A DNA stretch of 64,000 nucleotides from the NCBI RefSeq assembly GCF_000264765.2, contig NZ_CP006664.1, positions 2,108,001 through 2,172,000 on the forward strand, in the 5' to 3' direction. Source of the stretch: Edwardsiella anguillarum ET080813 (lineage in GTDB: Bacteria > Pseudomonadota > Gammaproteobacteria > Enterobacterales > Enterobacteriaceae). The position numbers were made by a program, and so were the translations under genes. A model generated the notes under the pieces. That model was not told the DNA's origin and made no database searches. It saw nothing but the letters and a program-made list of their open reading frames with translations. Positions 8,539 through 18,621 of the stretch are shown piece after piece (the first letter of the stretch is position 1; the number at the start of each line of letters is the position of its first letter).

Positions 8539-11500
8539 TCATACGCCGCCGGCGCTAAAGCCGCGCCGCTGCCCTGCGCGCGCCTGACGCAGCGAGTCGC
8601 TGCCGATTTGGATCGGCGGGAACGGCAGCACCAGATCGTGCTGGCGGTAGGCGGCCAGGATCAGCTGGTGCAGCTCGTGGCGCAGCGGCATGCGGTGTGC
8701 CATCTCCGAGGCGTAGATACGCAGCTCGAAGATCTGGATCCCCTGCTGAATATCGACCAGATAGGCCTCTGGCGCCGGGGTAGCCAGTACCAGTGAACAC
8801 TGTCCGGCCGCCTGCAGCAGCAGCTCGGTTACCCGCTGGCTGTTGGCGCTGGCCTCCGCGGGCACCGTCAGCACCACGCGGGTAATGGGATCGCTTAAGG
8901 ACCAGTTGATAAACTGCTCCATGATAAAGGCCTTGTTGGGGACGATGATCTCCTTGCGATCCCAGTCAGAGATGGTCGTGGCCCGGGTGTTGATGCGGGT
9001 GATGGTCCCGGTCAGGTCGCGGATGGTCACCGTATCGCCGATACGGATCGGTTTTTCAAACAGGATGATCAGGCCGGAGATAAAGTTGCCGAAGATCTCC
9101 CCAAGGCCGAAGCCCAGGCCGACGGTCAGCGCTGCCACCAGCCACTGTAGCTTAGACCACTCGATCCCCAGCAGCGAAAAGCCGATCAGACCGCCGACGA
9201 TCATCAGCAGGTATTTGGTGATGGTGGTGATGGCATAGCCAGTGCCGGGGCTCAGCTCTAAGTGCTGCAGTAGCCCCAGCTCCAGCAGGGCCGGCAGGTT
9301 TTTGACCAGTTGGATGGTGACCAGGATCACCAGAACGGCGATCAGCACCGCGCCCAAGGTGATCGGCTGCAGGGTCTCGCCGCCGGCGCTGCTGGCGGTG
9401 ACGTCCCACAGGCGGATGTTCTCCAGGAAGGAGAAGGCTGAATGCAGCTCTGACCATAGCCAGATCAGCGAAACCAGCGCGATCATCGTCAGGATCGAGC
9501 GCACCAGGCGCAGGGAGCGATCGCTGATGGCGTCCAGATCCACCACGCTCTCTTCGGCCTCTTGGCTGCCTTTGACGCCGGCGGAATGCAGGCCGTCCTC
9601 ATCATGGCGACTGCGTTTCTCCAGTCGTTCGGCGCGCCGCTGCTTGGCCCGTTCGAAGGCGATGCGCCGGCGTTGGATCAACATCCAGCGGCGGATCACC
9701 GAATAGACCATCAGCAGGCAGAACCAGATGGCGACGGAGGTCTCCAGGCGCGCCAGCAGTACCTGCGCCGAGCTGAGGTAGCCGAGCAGCGCGGCCAGGA
9801 TCGCCGCCGCCGGCGCGCACAGCAGCCCGCCCCACAGCAGGTGGTTAAGCAAATTTTCACCGGATCCTGCACGATTGAGGTAGAGCGGAATACCGGCGCG
9901 GCGCAGGCTGGTGGTCAGCAGCAGCAGGGCTAGGCACAGCATGATGAAGCAGGCGCGCCCGAGGGTGGCGGTAAAGCTGCGATCGGCCAGATTGTTGAAG
10001 GTCACCACGGCCATCAGCAGCGGTACGATAAGCCAGATAGACATGCGGTAGTAGCGCATGGCGCGCCGCACCTGACGTTCGCCCCAGCCGAAGTGGACAA
10101 TGAACAGCCCGCTGTCGCGGGAGAAGGCGGCGCTGATCATGAAGGCCCACAGCACCGGCAGCGCTGCGCTGACCCCCTCGCCGATGGCGACGGCCACCGG
10201 ATAGGGCCAGGCGTTACTCAGCCCATAGCCTACGGCGGCCCACAGCACCGGCAGCGGCAGCGCGACCAGTATTGACCACAGCAGGGTACGCAGGGTTAGC
10301 GAGATATGATCCTGATTGACCTTGCCGACGCGCCCAGCGGCGCGTGCCAGAAACGCACTGTAGTAGCGGCGCGAATAGACGCTGAACCCGACGAGCAGCA
10401 GGGCAGCGCACAGCGGCAGCAGGGTGGTGCGGTCGGTTAGCATCATCATGGCGGCCTGGCTGAGCTGGGACAGGGTATCCAGCGACAGCAGGCGGTCCAG
10501 CGCACGCAGGGTGGTCAGCAGGTAGCCCAGTCCGACCGGGTCGATGTCCGCCGCCCAGAACAGGTAACGGTGGGTCGCCTCGCGGACCTCCGTCAGGGCT
10601 TCGATGAGCTGGGTATTGGCGACCTTGAGCTTGGTCAGCTCTAGAATTTGGCTATCGCAGCCTGACAGCAGGGAGTTGAGCAGCTCGCGCTGGGTCGCCA
10701 GCTGGGGAGCCAACAGGCGCTGCTGTGCGGCGCTGAGGGGCTCGCCGTCGTTCTGGCGATATTCGCTGGCGGGGGCGAGTTTGTCCAGCAGCGTCTCATA
10801 GCGTAGGCGCTGAACGCGCAGACGTGCCATATCGCTGTCCAGCTGCTGCGGCTTGGGCATCTCCGGCAGGCGCGCCAGGCGATCGCGTAGTGTCTCACCC
10901 AGCGCCGGTGAGACGCTCAGCCACTGCGCCTGCTCGCGCAGCGTGTTGAGGGCCTGGCGAACCTGTTGGGTCTGCCCGGCGATAGTGCGCTGGCGTCCGG
11001 CGATATCGTCCAGCCGCTGCGCCTGGTGGTTGAGATCGCGCGACAGGGTCTGGTTGATGGTGAGCTGCTCGACGATCGAGCGCGGCAGATTGTCGCTCTG
11101 TTCGACCAGACGGCGGGTGCGCTCCAGGGCCTCCTCGGCGTCGCGCTGGCGCTGGCTGTTGAGGCTGTTGCGTAGCCCCTGCAGCTGCAGATCGAGGCGC
11201 TCATGACGCCGGCTTAGCACCTCGCTCTGCAGACGGATCAGCTCCTGGCGGTTGTTGGCCGACAGCTGCTCCAGCTCCAGCTCATCGACCTGCGCCTTGC
11301 GGGCGGTGACTTCGGCCTGCAGCTGGGCGGACTGGGCCTGGGAGAGCGCCGTCTCCGTGACGGTCAGCGCCTGCAGGCGGCGCTCTGCCTCGCTCAGCGC
11401 TTTACGCGTCGCGGCCTGTTTTTGTGCCACCTGGCTCAGGGAGTCGCTGATGTCGCGCGCGCGATCCTGCTCCTGCTGGAGCTGACGGGCGACCTCCAGC

Positions 11501-11862
11501 AGCTGGCTGCTGATCTGTAGCATGCGCTGCTCCGCGTCGGCGGAGGGGGGCTGGGCGGCAGGGGCGGGCGGTTGGCTTTCATCGCTGAGCTGCTGGCGCA
11601 GTTCGCGGGTCAGGCGTGGAAAATCACTGATGGCTTTGCGGTATTGCTGGGTGCGCTGGGCGGAGGCCTTGGCCTCGTCTATCCATCCCAGGGCGCTTTG
11701 CAATGCATCGACGGTTTCGGCCTGTGCAGGCGCGCTTTTGGCCGCCTCGGCCTGCTTGAGATCCAACGCCAGCTGGCGCTCATTCAGCGTCGCCTGCGCC
11801 AGTCCCGGCAGCAGTAGTAGCAACAGGCCGTTCAGCAGAATACGTTGGAGGATCTGGCGCAT
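8539..11862 (-). CDS. mscM: Miniconductance mechanosensitive channel
   Basis: MscM (YjeP) is a large MscS-family channel of the inner membrane that opens on hypo-osmotic shock. The 1107-aa protein has a signal peptide (residues 1-24, ending GLAQA) and a long alpha-helical, coiled-coil-prone periplasmic region to about residue 470. About ten transmembrane helices follow. The MscS pore and beta domain begins near residue 880, with GLGFGLGEIFGNFISGLII at about 915-933. Long antisense readings over this gene are shadows caused by its GC-rich codon use. It lies 56 bp after psd, probably in the same transcript as in E. coli, where the pair responds to envelope stress. Confidence 0.96.
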   Translation of the reverse strand: MRQILQRILLNGLLLLLLPGLAQATLNERQLALDLKQAEAAKSAPAQAETVDALQSALGWIDEAKASAQRTQQYRKAISDFPRLTRELRQQLSDESQPPAPAAQPPSADAEQRMLQISSQLLEVARQLQQEQDRARDISDSLSQVAQKQAATRKALSEAERRLQALTVTETALSQAQSAQLQAEVTARKAQVDELELEQLSANNRQELIRLQSEVLSRRHERLDLQLQGLRNSLNSQRQRDAEEALERTRRLVEQSDNLPRSIVEQLTINQTLSRDLNHQAQRLDDIAGRQRTIAGQTQQVRQALNTLREQAQWLSVSPALGETLRDRLARLPEMPKPQQLDSDMARLRVQRLRYETLLDKLAPASEYRQNDGEPLSAAQQRLLAPQLATQRELLNSLLSGCDSQILELTKLKVANTQLIEALTEVREATHRYLFWAADIDPVGLGYLLTTLRALDRLLSLDTLSQLSQAAMMMLTDRTTLLPLCAALLLVGFSVYSRRYYSAFLARAAGRVGKVNQDHISLTLRTLLWSILVALPLPVLWAAVGYGLSNAWPYPVAVAIGEGVSAALPVLWAFMISAAFSRDSGLFIVHFGWGERQVRRAMRYYRMSIWLIVPLLMAVVTFNNLADRSFTATLGRACFIMLCLALLLLTTSLRRAGIPLYLNRAGSGENLLNHLLWGGLLCAPAAAILAALLGYLSSAQVLLARLETSVAIWFCLLMVYSVIRRWMLIQRRRIAFERAKQRRAERLEKRSRHDEDGLHSAGVKGSQEAEESVVDLDAISDRSLRLVRSILTMIALVSLIWLWSELHSAFSFLENIRLWDVTASSAGGETLQPITLGAVLIAVLVILVTIQLVKNLPALLELGLLQHLELSPGTGYAITTITKYLLMIVGGLIGFSLLGIEWSKLQWLVAALTVGLGFGLGEIFGNFISGLIILFEKPIRIGDTVTIRDLTGTITRINTRATTISDWDRKEIIVPNKAFIMEQFINWSLSDPITRVVLTVPAEASANSQRVTELLLQAAGQCSLVLATPAPEAYLVDIQQGIQIFELRIYASEMAHRMPLRHELHQLILAAYRQHDLVLPFPPIQIGSDSLRQARAGQRRGFSAGGV

Positions 11863-11918
11863 GGTCGGCCCTCGCCGTTGCTGGGTACGGGCGCGGCGAT
11901 GGGTGCCGCGCCGGGGGA

Positions 11919-12818
11919 TTATGCGGACTCCGCGTGTGCTGCGGGCTCCTGCGCTGCGGCAGGCGCGTGGCCCAGCTCTCGACCCATCCGGGTGATGCAG
12001 CCGGCGCTCAGGGCGCGGTCAAGCTGGATGCGGCCGGGGGCGAACAGGTTGATCACCGTGGAGCCTAGCTTAAAGCGGCCCATCTCCTGGCCTTTTTTCA
12101 GCGCGACGGCGCGCTCGCCTTCGGCCGGGTAGGTCCAGCGGCGGATAATACCGGCACGCTCGCTGTTTACGCAGCCGCCCCAGACCGTTTCGATGCTGCC
12201 GACGATGGTGGCGCCGACCAGGATCTGCGCCAGAGGGCCGAAGGCGGTATCAAAGATACAGATCAGCCGCTCGTTGCGGGCAAACAGATTGGGCACATTG
12301 GCGGCGGTCAGCGGGTTGACGGAGAACAGATCGCCCGGGACATAAATCATTTCGCGCAGCTGACCATCGCAGGGCATATGCACCCGGTGATAATCGCGCG
12401 GCGACAGATAGGTGGTGATGAACTGACCGCCGCGGAAGGTTTCCGCCAGCGGATACTGCCCGGCCAGCAGCGCCTCCAGCGTATAGTCATGGCCTTTGGC
12501 CTGCAGGATGCGATCCCCGTCAATGAGGCCCAACTGGCTGATGGCGCCGTCGGCGGGCAATACTACGCCATCGTCAAACTCGGCGAGGGGGCGAACCCCG
12601 TAGCGCAGCGGGCGGACGAAGAAGTCGTTAAAGGTCTTGTAGTGCGCCGGATCGGGGTAAAGCGCTTCCTGCATATTGATGCCGTAATAGCGGGCAAAGC
12701 CCTTGATGGCGCTCTGGGTCAGCCAGCCGGCCGGTTTATCGGCGGCCCAGCCGGCCAGGCGCGTCAGCCCCTGTTTCGGCAGTAGATATTGCAGTCTGAT
12801 TTTAATGCTATCGAGCAC
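11919..12818 (-). CDS. psd: Phosphatidylserine decarboxylase proenzyme
   Basis: Psd converts phosphatidylserine to phosphatidylethanolamine at the inner membrane. The proenzyme cleaves itself at an LGST motif, turning the serine into the pyruvoyl prosthetic group. Here LGST is at 251-254, and the catalytic-triad partners D90 and H147 are present. I place the start at the GTG at 12818 ([15 protein letters not shown]), which aligns with E. coli and follows an AGAGG site; an in-frame codon six residues upstream is not supported. The 299-aa product is shorter than E. coli Psd only in its variable, Ala/Pro-rich C-terminal tail. Confidence 0.96.
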   Translation of the reverse strand: MLDSIKIRLQYLLPKQGLTRLAGWAADKPAGWLTQSAIKGFARYYGINMQEALYPDPAHYKTFNDFFVRPLRYGVRPLAEFDDGVVLPADGAISQLGLIDGDRILQAKGHDYTLEALLAGQYPLAETFRGGQFITTYLSPRDYHRVHMPCDGQLREMIYVPGDLFSVNPLTAANVPNLFARNERLICIFDTAFGPLAQILVGATIVGSIETVWGGCVNSERAGIIRRWTYPAEGERAVALKKGQEMGRFKLGSTVINLFAPGRIQLDRALSAGCITRMGRELGHAPAAAQEPAAHAESA

Positions 12819-12942
12819 GTTAGCCTCTTTATCCAACAGAAGAATCTACCGGCTACGTTCAGCATAGCCGGATAATACATTGATAACGCCCGCGCTGGGC
12901 ACCCGTGAAGTCATGCCGGCCACCGCGGGCCGGGCAGCGGCG

Positions 12943-13986
12943 TTAGCTGTCACCGTTGCCGAAGTTCTTGCGCAGTTTAACCTGTGCCATCCCCTCAAGA
13001 ATACGATGATAGTTGTCAAAGCGCGTTTCTGCGATATCGCCGCGCTCTACCGCTTCTCGCAGGGCGCAGCCCGGATCGTTGCCGTGTTTACAGTCGCGGA
13101 ACTTGCAGCCGCCCAGGTAGTCACGAAACTCAATGAACCCTTGGGTTATCTGCTCCGCGTCCAGATGCCACAGGCCAAATTCACGGACGCCGGGCGAGTC
13201 GATCACATCACCGCCGTGCGGAAAGTGATACAGCCGGGCTGCGGTAGTGGTGTGCTGGCCCAGTCCGGAGTTATCGGAGACGGCGCCGACCTCGATCTGG
13301 CTCTCCAGCGCCGGCAGCAACGCGTTGAGCAGGCTGGACTTACCCACGCCGGATTGACCGGCGAAGATGCTGATGCGCTGGGTGAGCAGATCCTGCAGCT
13401 GCGCCATGCCTTCGCCGCTGTGGCTGGAGACCAGCACGACCCGGTAGCCAATGTGACGATAGATCGCCATCGTCTGTTCGACAAACTCGCGCCCCTCTTC
13501 GTCCAGCAGATCGACCTTGTTCAACACGATCAGCGGCTCGACGCTGAGGGTTTCGCAGGCGACCAGATAGCGATCGATGATGTTCAGCGACAGCTCTGGC
13601 AGGATAGCCGAGACGATGACGATCTGATCGATATTGGCGGCGATGGGTTTCACCCCATCGTAGTAGTCCGGGCGCGTCAGTACGGAGCTGCGCGGATGAA
13701 CGGCCTCGACGATCCCTTTGCTGCCGGCCTGCAGCGCGGCGCGCCAGACCACCCGATCGCCGGTCACCAGCGATGGCAGGGTACGGCGGATGTTGCAGCG
13801 CTGCTGAGTGCCATCGGCGGCCTCAACGTCGGCATGTTTGCCGAAACGGCTGACGACAATCCCGTCCTGGGCGTCACCGAACAGGCTGTCGTCCATCTCT
13901 GCGCTATTGTCCGTCTGCTGCAGACGACGCTGGTGATTGGCATGCACCCGTCGCTGCTGGCCGTGCGATAGTCTTTTCTTACTCAA
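12943..13986 (-). CDS. rsgA: Ribosome small-subunit biogenesis GTPase
   Basis: RsgA (YjeQ) binds the decoding centre of nascent 30S subunits and releases the maturation factor RbfA during late assembly. The 347-aa protein has an N-terminal OB fold and a circularly permuted GTPase domain, shown by the motif order G4 NKVD (156-159), G1 GQSGVGKS (210-217) and G3 DSPG (263-266). The C-terminal zinc site uses C294, C299, H301 and C307. The start is a TTG codon at 13986 that aligns with E. coli (MSKxxLSxGQQRRV). orn follows divergently. Confidence 0.97.
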   Translation of the reverse strand: MSKKRLSHGQQRRVHANHQRRLQQTDNSAEMDDSLFGDAQDGIVVSRFGKHADVEAADGTQQRCNIRRTLPSLVTGDRVVWRAALQAGSKGIVEAVHPRSSVLTRPDYYDGVKPIAANIDQIVIVSAILPELSLNIIDRYLVACETLSVEPLIVLNKVDLLDEEGREFVEQTMAIYRHIGYRVVLVSSHSGEGMAQLQDLLTQRISIFAGQSGVGKSSLLNALLPALESQIEVGAVSDNSGLGQHTTTAARLYHFPHGGDVIDSPGVREFGLWHLDAEQITQGFIEFRDYLGGCKFRDCKHGNDPGCALREAVERGDIAETRFDNYHRILEGMAQVKLRKNFGNGDS

Positions 13987-14135
13987 CTGCGCCTCACTCT
14001 GTTTTTGATGCGCTGCGGCGATCGCCCGCAGCGCGTAAAGTGTCTATGATACACGCTGGGCTGTGTCCCGCAATTGAGCGTCATCGCGATCGCGCGGACA
14101 CGCCGTGCCATTGAATACTATTTGCCGGGGGAGCT

Positions 14136-14681
14136 ATGAGTGCAAGTGAAACGCGTTTGATTTGGATCGATCTGGAAATGACCGGACTGGATCCGCAGCG
14201 CGACCGGATCATTGAGATCGCCACGCTGGTGACGGATGCCGATCTGAACGTGCTGGCGGAAGGGCCGGTGATTGCGCTGCATCAGGATGACGCCCAACTG
14301 GCGCTGATGGATGAGTGGAATGTGCGTACCCATACCGCCAGCGGGCTGGTGGCGCGGGTGAAGGCCAGTCAGTACGATGATGCGGCCGCCGAACAGGCGA
14401 CCCTCGACTTTTTGCGTCAGTGGGTACCCGCGGGCGTCTCTCCGATCTGTGGCAACAGCGTCGGCCAGGATCGTCGCTTCCTGTTCCGCTATATGCCGGA
14501 GCTGGAGCGCTATTTCCACTACCGCTATCTGGATGTCAGCACCCTGAAAGAGCTGGCGCGCCGTTGGAAGCCGGAGATCTTGGAGGGGTTCAAGAAGAAG
14601 AATACCCATCAGGCGTTGGACGACATTCGTGAATCGGTGGCTGAGCTGGCGTATTACCGTACGCATTTTATCCAGCCATAG
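14136..14681 (+). CDS. orn: Oligoribonuclease
   Basis: Orn is a 3'-5' exonuclease that degrades the two-residue RNAs left by other RNases, including pGpG from cyclic-di-GMP breakdown. The 181-aa protein has the complete DEDDh catalytic set: D12 and E14 (WIDLEMTG), D112 (GQDRRF), and H158 and D162 (NTHQALDD). The ATG follows a strong GGGGGAG site. It is divergent from rsgA and directly upstream of the tRNA-Gly cluster, as in E. coli. Confidence 0.98.
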   Translation: MSASETRLIWIDLEMTGLDPQRDRIIEIATLVTDADLNVLAEGPVIALHQDDAQLALMDEWNVRTHTASGLVARVKASQYDDAAAEQATLDFLRQWVPAGVSPICGNSVGQDRRFLFRYMPELERYFHYRYLDVSTLKELARRWKPEILEGFKKKNTHQALDDIRESVAELAYYRTHFIQP

Positions 14682-14772
14682 TGCCGCGACGCGCCCGGGC
14701 GTCGATAATCTGCGCATCCGGGCGTTTTTATCGTCAGTCAGGCGATTTATACGATTTTTTCGCGAAAGGGAC

Positions 14773-14800
14773 TTGCGGGGGGCGAAAATCTCCGTATAAT
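14773..14800 (+). promoter_or_regulatory. Promoter of the tRNA-Gly operon
   Basis: A -35 hexamer TTGCGG (14773-14778) and a perfect -10 TATAAT (14795-14800) are separated by 16 bp. They are followed by a GC-rich discriminator (GCGCTCCCC), the arrangement typical of stable-RNA promoters under stringent control. Confidence 0.8.
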
Positions 14801-14862
14801 GCGCTCCCCGTACCGAGACGGAATTGTGAAGTTTTTCAAACGCACACCGTCCGCTATGCGAC

Positions 14863-14938
<76 letters not shown>

Positions 14939-14985
14939 AATTTAGAAGGCCGCCGTGCGGCTGGATGAAAAAAAGCAGTGCCATT

Positions 14986-15061
<76 letters not shown>

Positions 15062-15112
15062 AACTTCTAAACACCATTACTGTTATGGTGTCGATGCCAG
15101 AAGCATCACTCT

Positions 15113-15188
<76 letters not shown>

Positions 15189-15478
15189 ATTTTCTTCTCT
15201 TGTTTTCCTCATCTGATTTATCAACAGCGTCGACAGACGGTGTCCGCCGTGACTGTTCATAATTTAATAAACAGACTTATCCACAGCTTTCCCGCATTTC
15301 TCCGCCATACACGCCGGCGTATAAAAAACGCGCTGTAATATAATTCATTGATATAAAAGAATAAATTAAAACAAAAATAGCGAAATGGAACGTTTGCGCA
15401 CGCAGTGTGGATTGAATAACAAAAGAATTCTATTTTTATGCACAGCGCCGTGCCGACCGGGCCCGCGCTTTTTTGCCG
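15189..15478. promoter_or_regulatory. datA: datA-like DnaA-titration/inactivation locus
   Basis: This non-coding segment between the third tRNA-Gly and queG carries two consensus DnaA boxes: TTATCCACA at 15277-15285 and TTATGCACA at 15436-15444. Two single-mismatch boxes are TTATCAACA at 15218-15226 and, on the minus strand, TTATGAACA at 15254-15262; a poorer one lies at 15406-15414. Between the two perfect boxes lies an exact match to the IHF consensus (TAATTCATTGATA, 15341-15353) in an AT-rich stretch. E. coli datA, where DnaA boxes plus IHF promote DnaA-ATP hydrolysis, lies at the same place between glyVXY and queG. I infer a functional equivalent. Confidence 0.75.
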
Positions 15479-16618
15479 TTAGGCGTCGCGCGGCAGCCCT
15501 TTCTCTACCGCACGAATAAGCCGGCGCTGCTGACTGCTGACGACCTCTACCGCCTGCGCCGCGCGTTTTTGCAGCTGCTGCGCCAGCGCCCAGTGAATAT
15601 GGTCATCCAACAGCGCGCTGATGCCCAGGCGCTGCTGTAGCAGGGCGACGATATGGGCATCATAGGGCGCGTTGCCTAGGGCGACGCTCAGGTTGCGCAG
15701 CCAGCGCTGATAGCCGATGCGCCGAATGGGCGAGCCTTCGGTCATCCGCAGAAAGGTCGTCTCATCCCAGGCGAATAGGGCGGTTAGCGACGGCGCGTGC
15801 AGCGCCGCCCGCGGCAGGAAATCGGCCTCTTCGCTCAGCGGAGCTAGGCGGTTCCACGGGCAAATCATCTGGCAGTCATCGCAGCCGTAGATGCGATTAC
15901 CGAGCAGGGGCCGCAGCGCCTCGGGGATGGCGCCCTCCAGCTCGATCGTCAGATAGGAGATGCAGCGGCGCGCGTCGACCTTATAGGGGGCGACGATGGC
16001 GTCGGTCGGGCAGGTGGTGATACAGGCGACGCAGCGGCCGCACTGCGCCGCCTGCGGCGTATCGACGGGCAGCGGCAGATCGATTAACAGTTCGCCGAGA
16101 AAGAACCAGGAGCCGGCCTGCGGGTTGAGCAGCAGCGAATGTTTCCCTGTCCAGCCCAGTCCCGCCTTGGCGGCCAGCGGGCGCTCCAGCAGCGGCGCCG
16201 AGTCCACGAAGGGGCGGAAATGGAGCTCACCACAGTACGCCTGGATCATCTCACCCAGTTTTTTGAGCCGGGCGCGCAGCACCTTGTGGTAGTCGCGACC
16301 CAGCGCATAGCGGCTGATGTAGCCCAGCGTTGGATCTTTCAGGGTCGAGGCAAAGGCGGCGCTGGGCGGCAGGTAATTCATGCGCACGCTGATCACCCGC
16401 AGCGTGCCGGGCAGCAGCTCGGCCGGCCGGGCGCGCATCATGCCGTGGCGCGCCATCCACGCCATATCTCCATGGTAGCCGCTGTCCAGCCACGCCTGCA
16501 GCGGCGCCTCTTCGGCGCGGAGATCCGTATCGCCGATCCCGACCTGCTGGAAACCTAGCGATAGACCCCATTGCTTGATATGTTGGGCTAACTGATGCAG
16601 ATCGAGGGGATGAGTCAT
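15479..16618 (-). CDS. queG: Epoxyqueuosine reductase
   Basis: QueG carries out the last step of queuosine synthesis in tRNA, reducing epoxyqueuosine with a cobalamin cofactor and two [4Fe-4S] clusters. The 379-aa protein equals E. coli length. The cluster motifs CGRCVACITTCP and CDDCQMICPWN are intact, as is the conserved RYALGRDYHKVLR region. I chose the ATG at 16618 (MTHPLDLHQLAQ) by alignment; an in-frame TTG six codons upstream would lie inside nnr. Its start codon overlaps that of the divergent nnr. Confidence 0.97.
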   Translation of the reverse strand: MTHPLDLHQLAQHIKQWGLSLGFQQVGIGDTDLRAEEAPLQAWLDSGYHGDMAWMARHGMMRARPAELLPGTLRVISVRMNYLPPSAAFASTLKDPTLGYISRYALGRDYHKVLRARLKKLGEMIQAYCGELHFRPFVDSAPLLERPLAAKAGLGWTGKHSLLLNPQAGSWFFLGELLIDLPLPVDTPQAAQCGRCVACITTCPTDAIVAPYKVDARRCISYLTIELEGAIPEALRPLLGNRIYGCDDCQMICPWNRLAPLSEEADFLPRAALHAPSLTALFAWDETTFLRMTEGSPIRRIGYQRWLRNLSVALGNAPYDAHIVALLQQRLGISALLDDHIHWALAQQLQKRAAQAVEVVSSQQRRLIRAVEKGLPRDA

Positions 16619-18113
16619 GATGGGCCATTCTTGCAACCGGAACGCCGATAGTTTATCACACTATGTGGCGCCAGCGGACTGGGTTCGCGACGCCGAGACG
16701 CGCGCGGTCGCGGCGCAGGGGATCGCGCTGGCGACGCTGATGCAGCGCGCCGGTCTGGCTGCCTTTAACCGCGGGCGCCAGTGCTACCCCACCTCCCGCC
16801 GCTGGCTGATCCTGTGCGGTCGAGGTAATAACGGCGGCGATGGCTATGTGATCGCGCGCCTGGCGCGCGCCAGCGGCCTGCAGGTCACGCTGATGGCGGT
16901 GGCGGGGGACTCTCCCCTGCCGCCGGAGACGCAGCAGGCCCGTGCGCAGTGGTTGCAGTGCGGCGGCAGCGAGATCGCGGCATCGCTGCCCCTGCCGGCG
17001 GCAGAGGTGATCGTGGATGCGCTGCTGGGCATCGGTCTGTCGTCCGCGCCGCGAGCCCCCTATGATGCGTTGATTAGCGCGATAAATGCCCATCCTGCGC
17101 CGGTGCTCTCCATCGATCTGCCCTCCGGGCTGAATGCTGATACGGGCGCGGCGGCCGGCGCCGTGGTGCGGGCCGATCATACCCAGAGCTTTATCTGTCT
17201 CAAGCCGGGGCTGTTGACCGGGCTGGCGCGTGCGGTCGTCGGGCAGCTGCACTGCGATCCGCTGGGGTTGACGGTGTGGCTGGCGCAGCAGGACTGGCCG
17301 CTGCTGCGCCTGGATGGGCACTGCCTGCCGCGTTGGCTGGTACCGCGGTCGCCGCTGGCGCATAAGGGGGATAACGGCCGGCTGCTGCTGATCGGCGGCG
17401 ACAGCGGGATGGGCGGTGCGATTCGTCTGGCCGGGCAGGCTGCGCTGCGCAGCGGCGCCGGACTGGTCCGCGTATTGACCCGGGCGGAGCACGTGGCCCC
17501 GCTGCTTGCGGCGGCGCCGGAGCTGATGGTGAAAGCGCTGGGCCCGGATACGCTGAGGGAGGCGCTGAGCTGGGCCGAGGCGGTGGTCGTGGGCCCGGGG
17601 CTGGGGCAGGGCGAGTGGGGGCAGATGGCCTTGGCCGCGCTGGCATCGGTGCGTAAGCCGATGCTGTGGGATGCCGACGCCCTGAACCTGCTGTCCGGCG
17701 CGCCCAGCGCCTGTGAATGGCGGGTGATGACGCCGCATCCTGGCGAGGCGGCGCGTCTGCTCGGCTGCGACATCGCCGATGTGGAAAGCGATCGGCCCGC
17801 GGCGGTGCGGGCGCTGCAGCGTCGCTATGGCGGGGTGGCGATTCTCAAGGGCGCCGGTACGCTGATCGCGGATAACGCGCGCTGCGCAATTGCTGATATC
17901 GGTAATCCTGGGATGGCAAGCGGCGGTATGGGTGACATACTCTCTGGTATCATTGGCGGTTTGCTGGCGCAAAAGCTCACGCTGTATGATGCAGCCTGCG
18001 CCGGCGCCGTGTTACACGGCGTGGCGGCCGACGCCGCTGCGCGACGCGACGGCGAGCGGGGTATGCTGGCCAGTGACCTGCTGCCTGAGATCAGGCGTTG
18101 GGTTAACCCTTGA
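16617..18113 (+). CDS. nnr: Bifunctional NAD(P)HX epimerase / ADP-dependent NAD(P)HX dehydratase
   Basis: Nnr (YjeF) repairs hydrated NADH and NADPH. The N-terminal YjeF_N domain (about residues 20-225) is the epimerase, with the GRGNNGGDGYVIAR motif. The C-terminal CARKD domain (about 230-495) is the ADP-dependent dehydratase, with GNPGMASGGMGDILSGI. The 498-aa length is close to E. coli. Its ATG shares two bases with the queG start codon on the opposite strand. tsaE follows after 30 bp, beginning the conserved nnr-tsaE-amiB-mutL-miaA-hfq-hflX-hflK-hflC series. Confidence 0.97.
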   Translation: MMGHSCNRNADSLSHYVAPADWVRDAETRAVAAQGIALATLMQRAGLAAFNRGRQCYPTSRRWLILCGRGNNGGDGYVIARLARASGLQVTLMAVAGDSPLPPETQQARAQWLQCGGSEIAASLPLPAAEVIVDALLGIGLSSAPRAPYDALISAINAHPAPVLSIDLPSGLNADTGAAAGAVVRADHTQSFICLKPGLLTGLARAVVGQLHCDPLGLTVWLAQQDWPLLRLDGHCLPRWLVPRSPLAHKGDNGRLLLIGGDSGMGGAIRLAGQAALRSGAGLVRVLTRAEHVAPLLAAAPELMVKALGPDTLREALSWAEAVVVGPGLGQGEWGQMALAALASVRKPMLWDADALNLLSGAPSACEWRVMTPHPGEAARLLGCDIADVESDRPAAVRALQRRYGGVAILKGAGTLIADNARCAIADIGNPGMASGGMGDILSGIIGGLLAQKLTLYDAACAGAVLHGVAADAAARRDGERGMLASDLLPEIRRWVNP

Positions 18114-18143
18114 ATTTGAACTACCAGAACGCACAACACAACT

Positions 18144-18608
18144 ATGACAAGTATCGTACTGCAACTGCCGGATGAAGCGGCAACCATTGCCCTGGGCGGC
18201 GCGCTGGCGCGGGCCTGCCAGCGCGCCACTGTAATTTATCTGTACGGCGATCTGGGGGCGGGTAAAACCACCTTCAGCCGTGGTTTCCTACAGGCCATGG
18301 GGCATCAGGGAACGGTGAAAAGCCCGACCTATACGCTGGTGGAGCCCTATCTGCTCGCGCCGCGTCCGGTGTATCACTTTGATCTGTATCGCCTGGCCGA
18401 TCCCGAAGAGCTGGAGTTTATGGGGATCCGCGACTACTTTGCCCAGGATGCGCTGCTGTTGGTGGAGTGGCCGCAGCAGGGCATGGGCTTTTTACCGGAG
18501 CCGGATATCACCCTGCATCTGACCTATACCGGCGGCGGCCGCCAGGCGGTGATTGAAGCACACAGCGTACACGGCCAGAGCGTTTTGGCCGCATTGAACG
18601 GGCAATAA
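18144..18608 (+). CDS. tsaE: tRNA threonylcarbamoyladenosine biosynthesis ATPase
   Basis: TsaE is the ATPase that drives turnover of the TsaBD complex making t6A37 in tRNAs that read ANN codons. The 154-aa protein has the Walker A motif GDLGAGKTT (35-43) and the conserved [10 protein letters not shown] and HFDLYRL segments. It lies between nnr and amiB in the usual order. Confidence 0.97.
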   Translation: MTSIVLQLPDEAATIALGGALARACQRATVIYLYGDLGAGKTTFSRGFLQAMGHQGTVKSPTYTLVEPYLLAPRPVYHFDLYRLADPEELEFMGIRDYFAQDALLLVEWPQQGMGFLPEPDITLHLTYTGGGRQAVIEAHSVHGQSVLAALNGQ

Positions 18609-18621
18609 GGGACGGGCACGG

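Noticed and set aside
12880-13971. A 363-codon plus-strand frame opposite rsgA
   Set aside because: Antisense to a complete RsgA with all motifs; its translation shows no domain.
15189-15478. A replication origin (oriC)
   Set aside because: DnaA boxes are present, but oriC neighbours (mnmG, mioC, dnaA) and GATC clustering are absent. The position fits datA much better.
16656-17972. A 438-codon minus-strand frame opposite nnr
   Set aside because: Arg/Gln/His-rich with no recognisable domain, and fully antisense to a confirmed gene.
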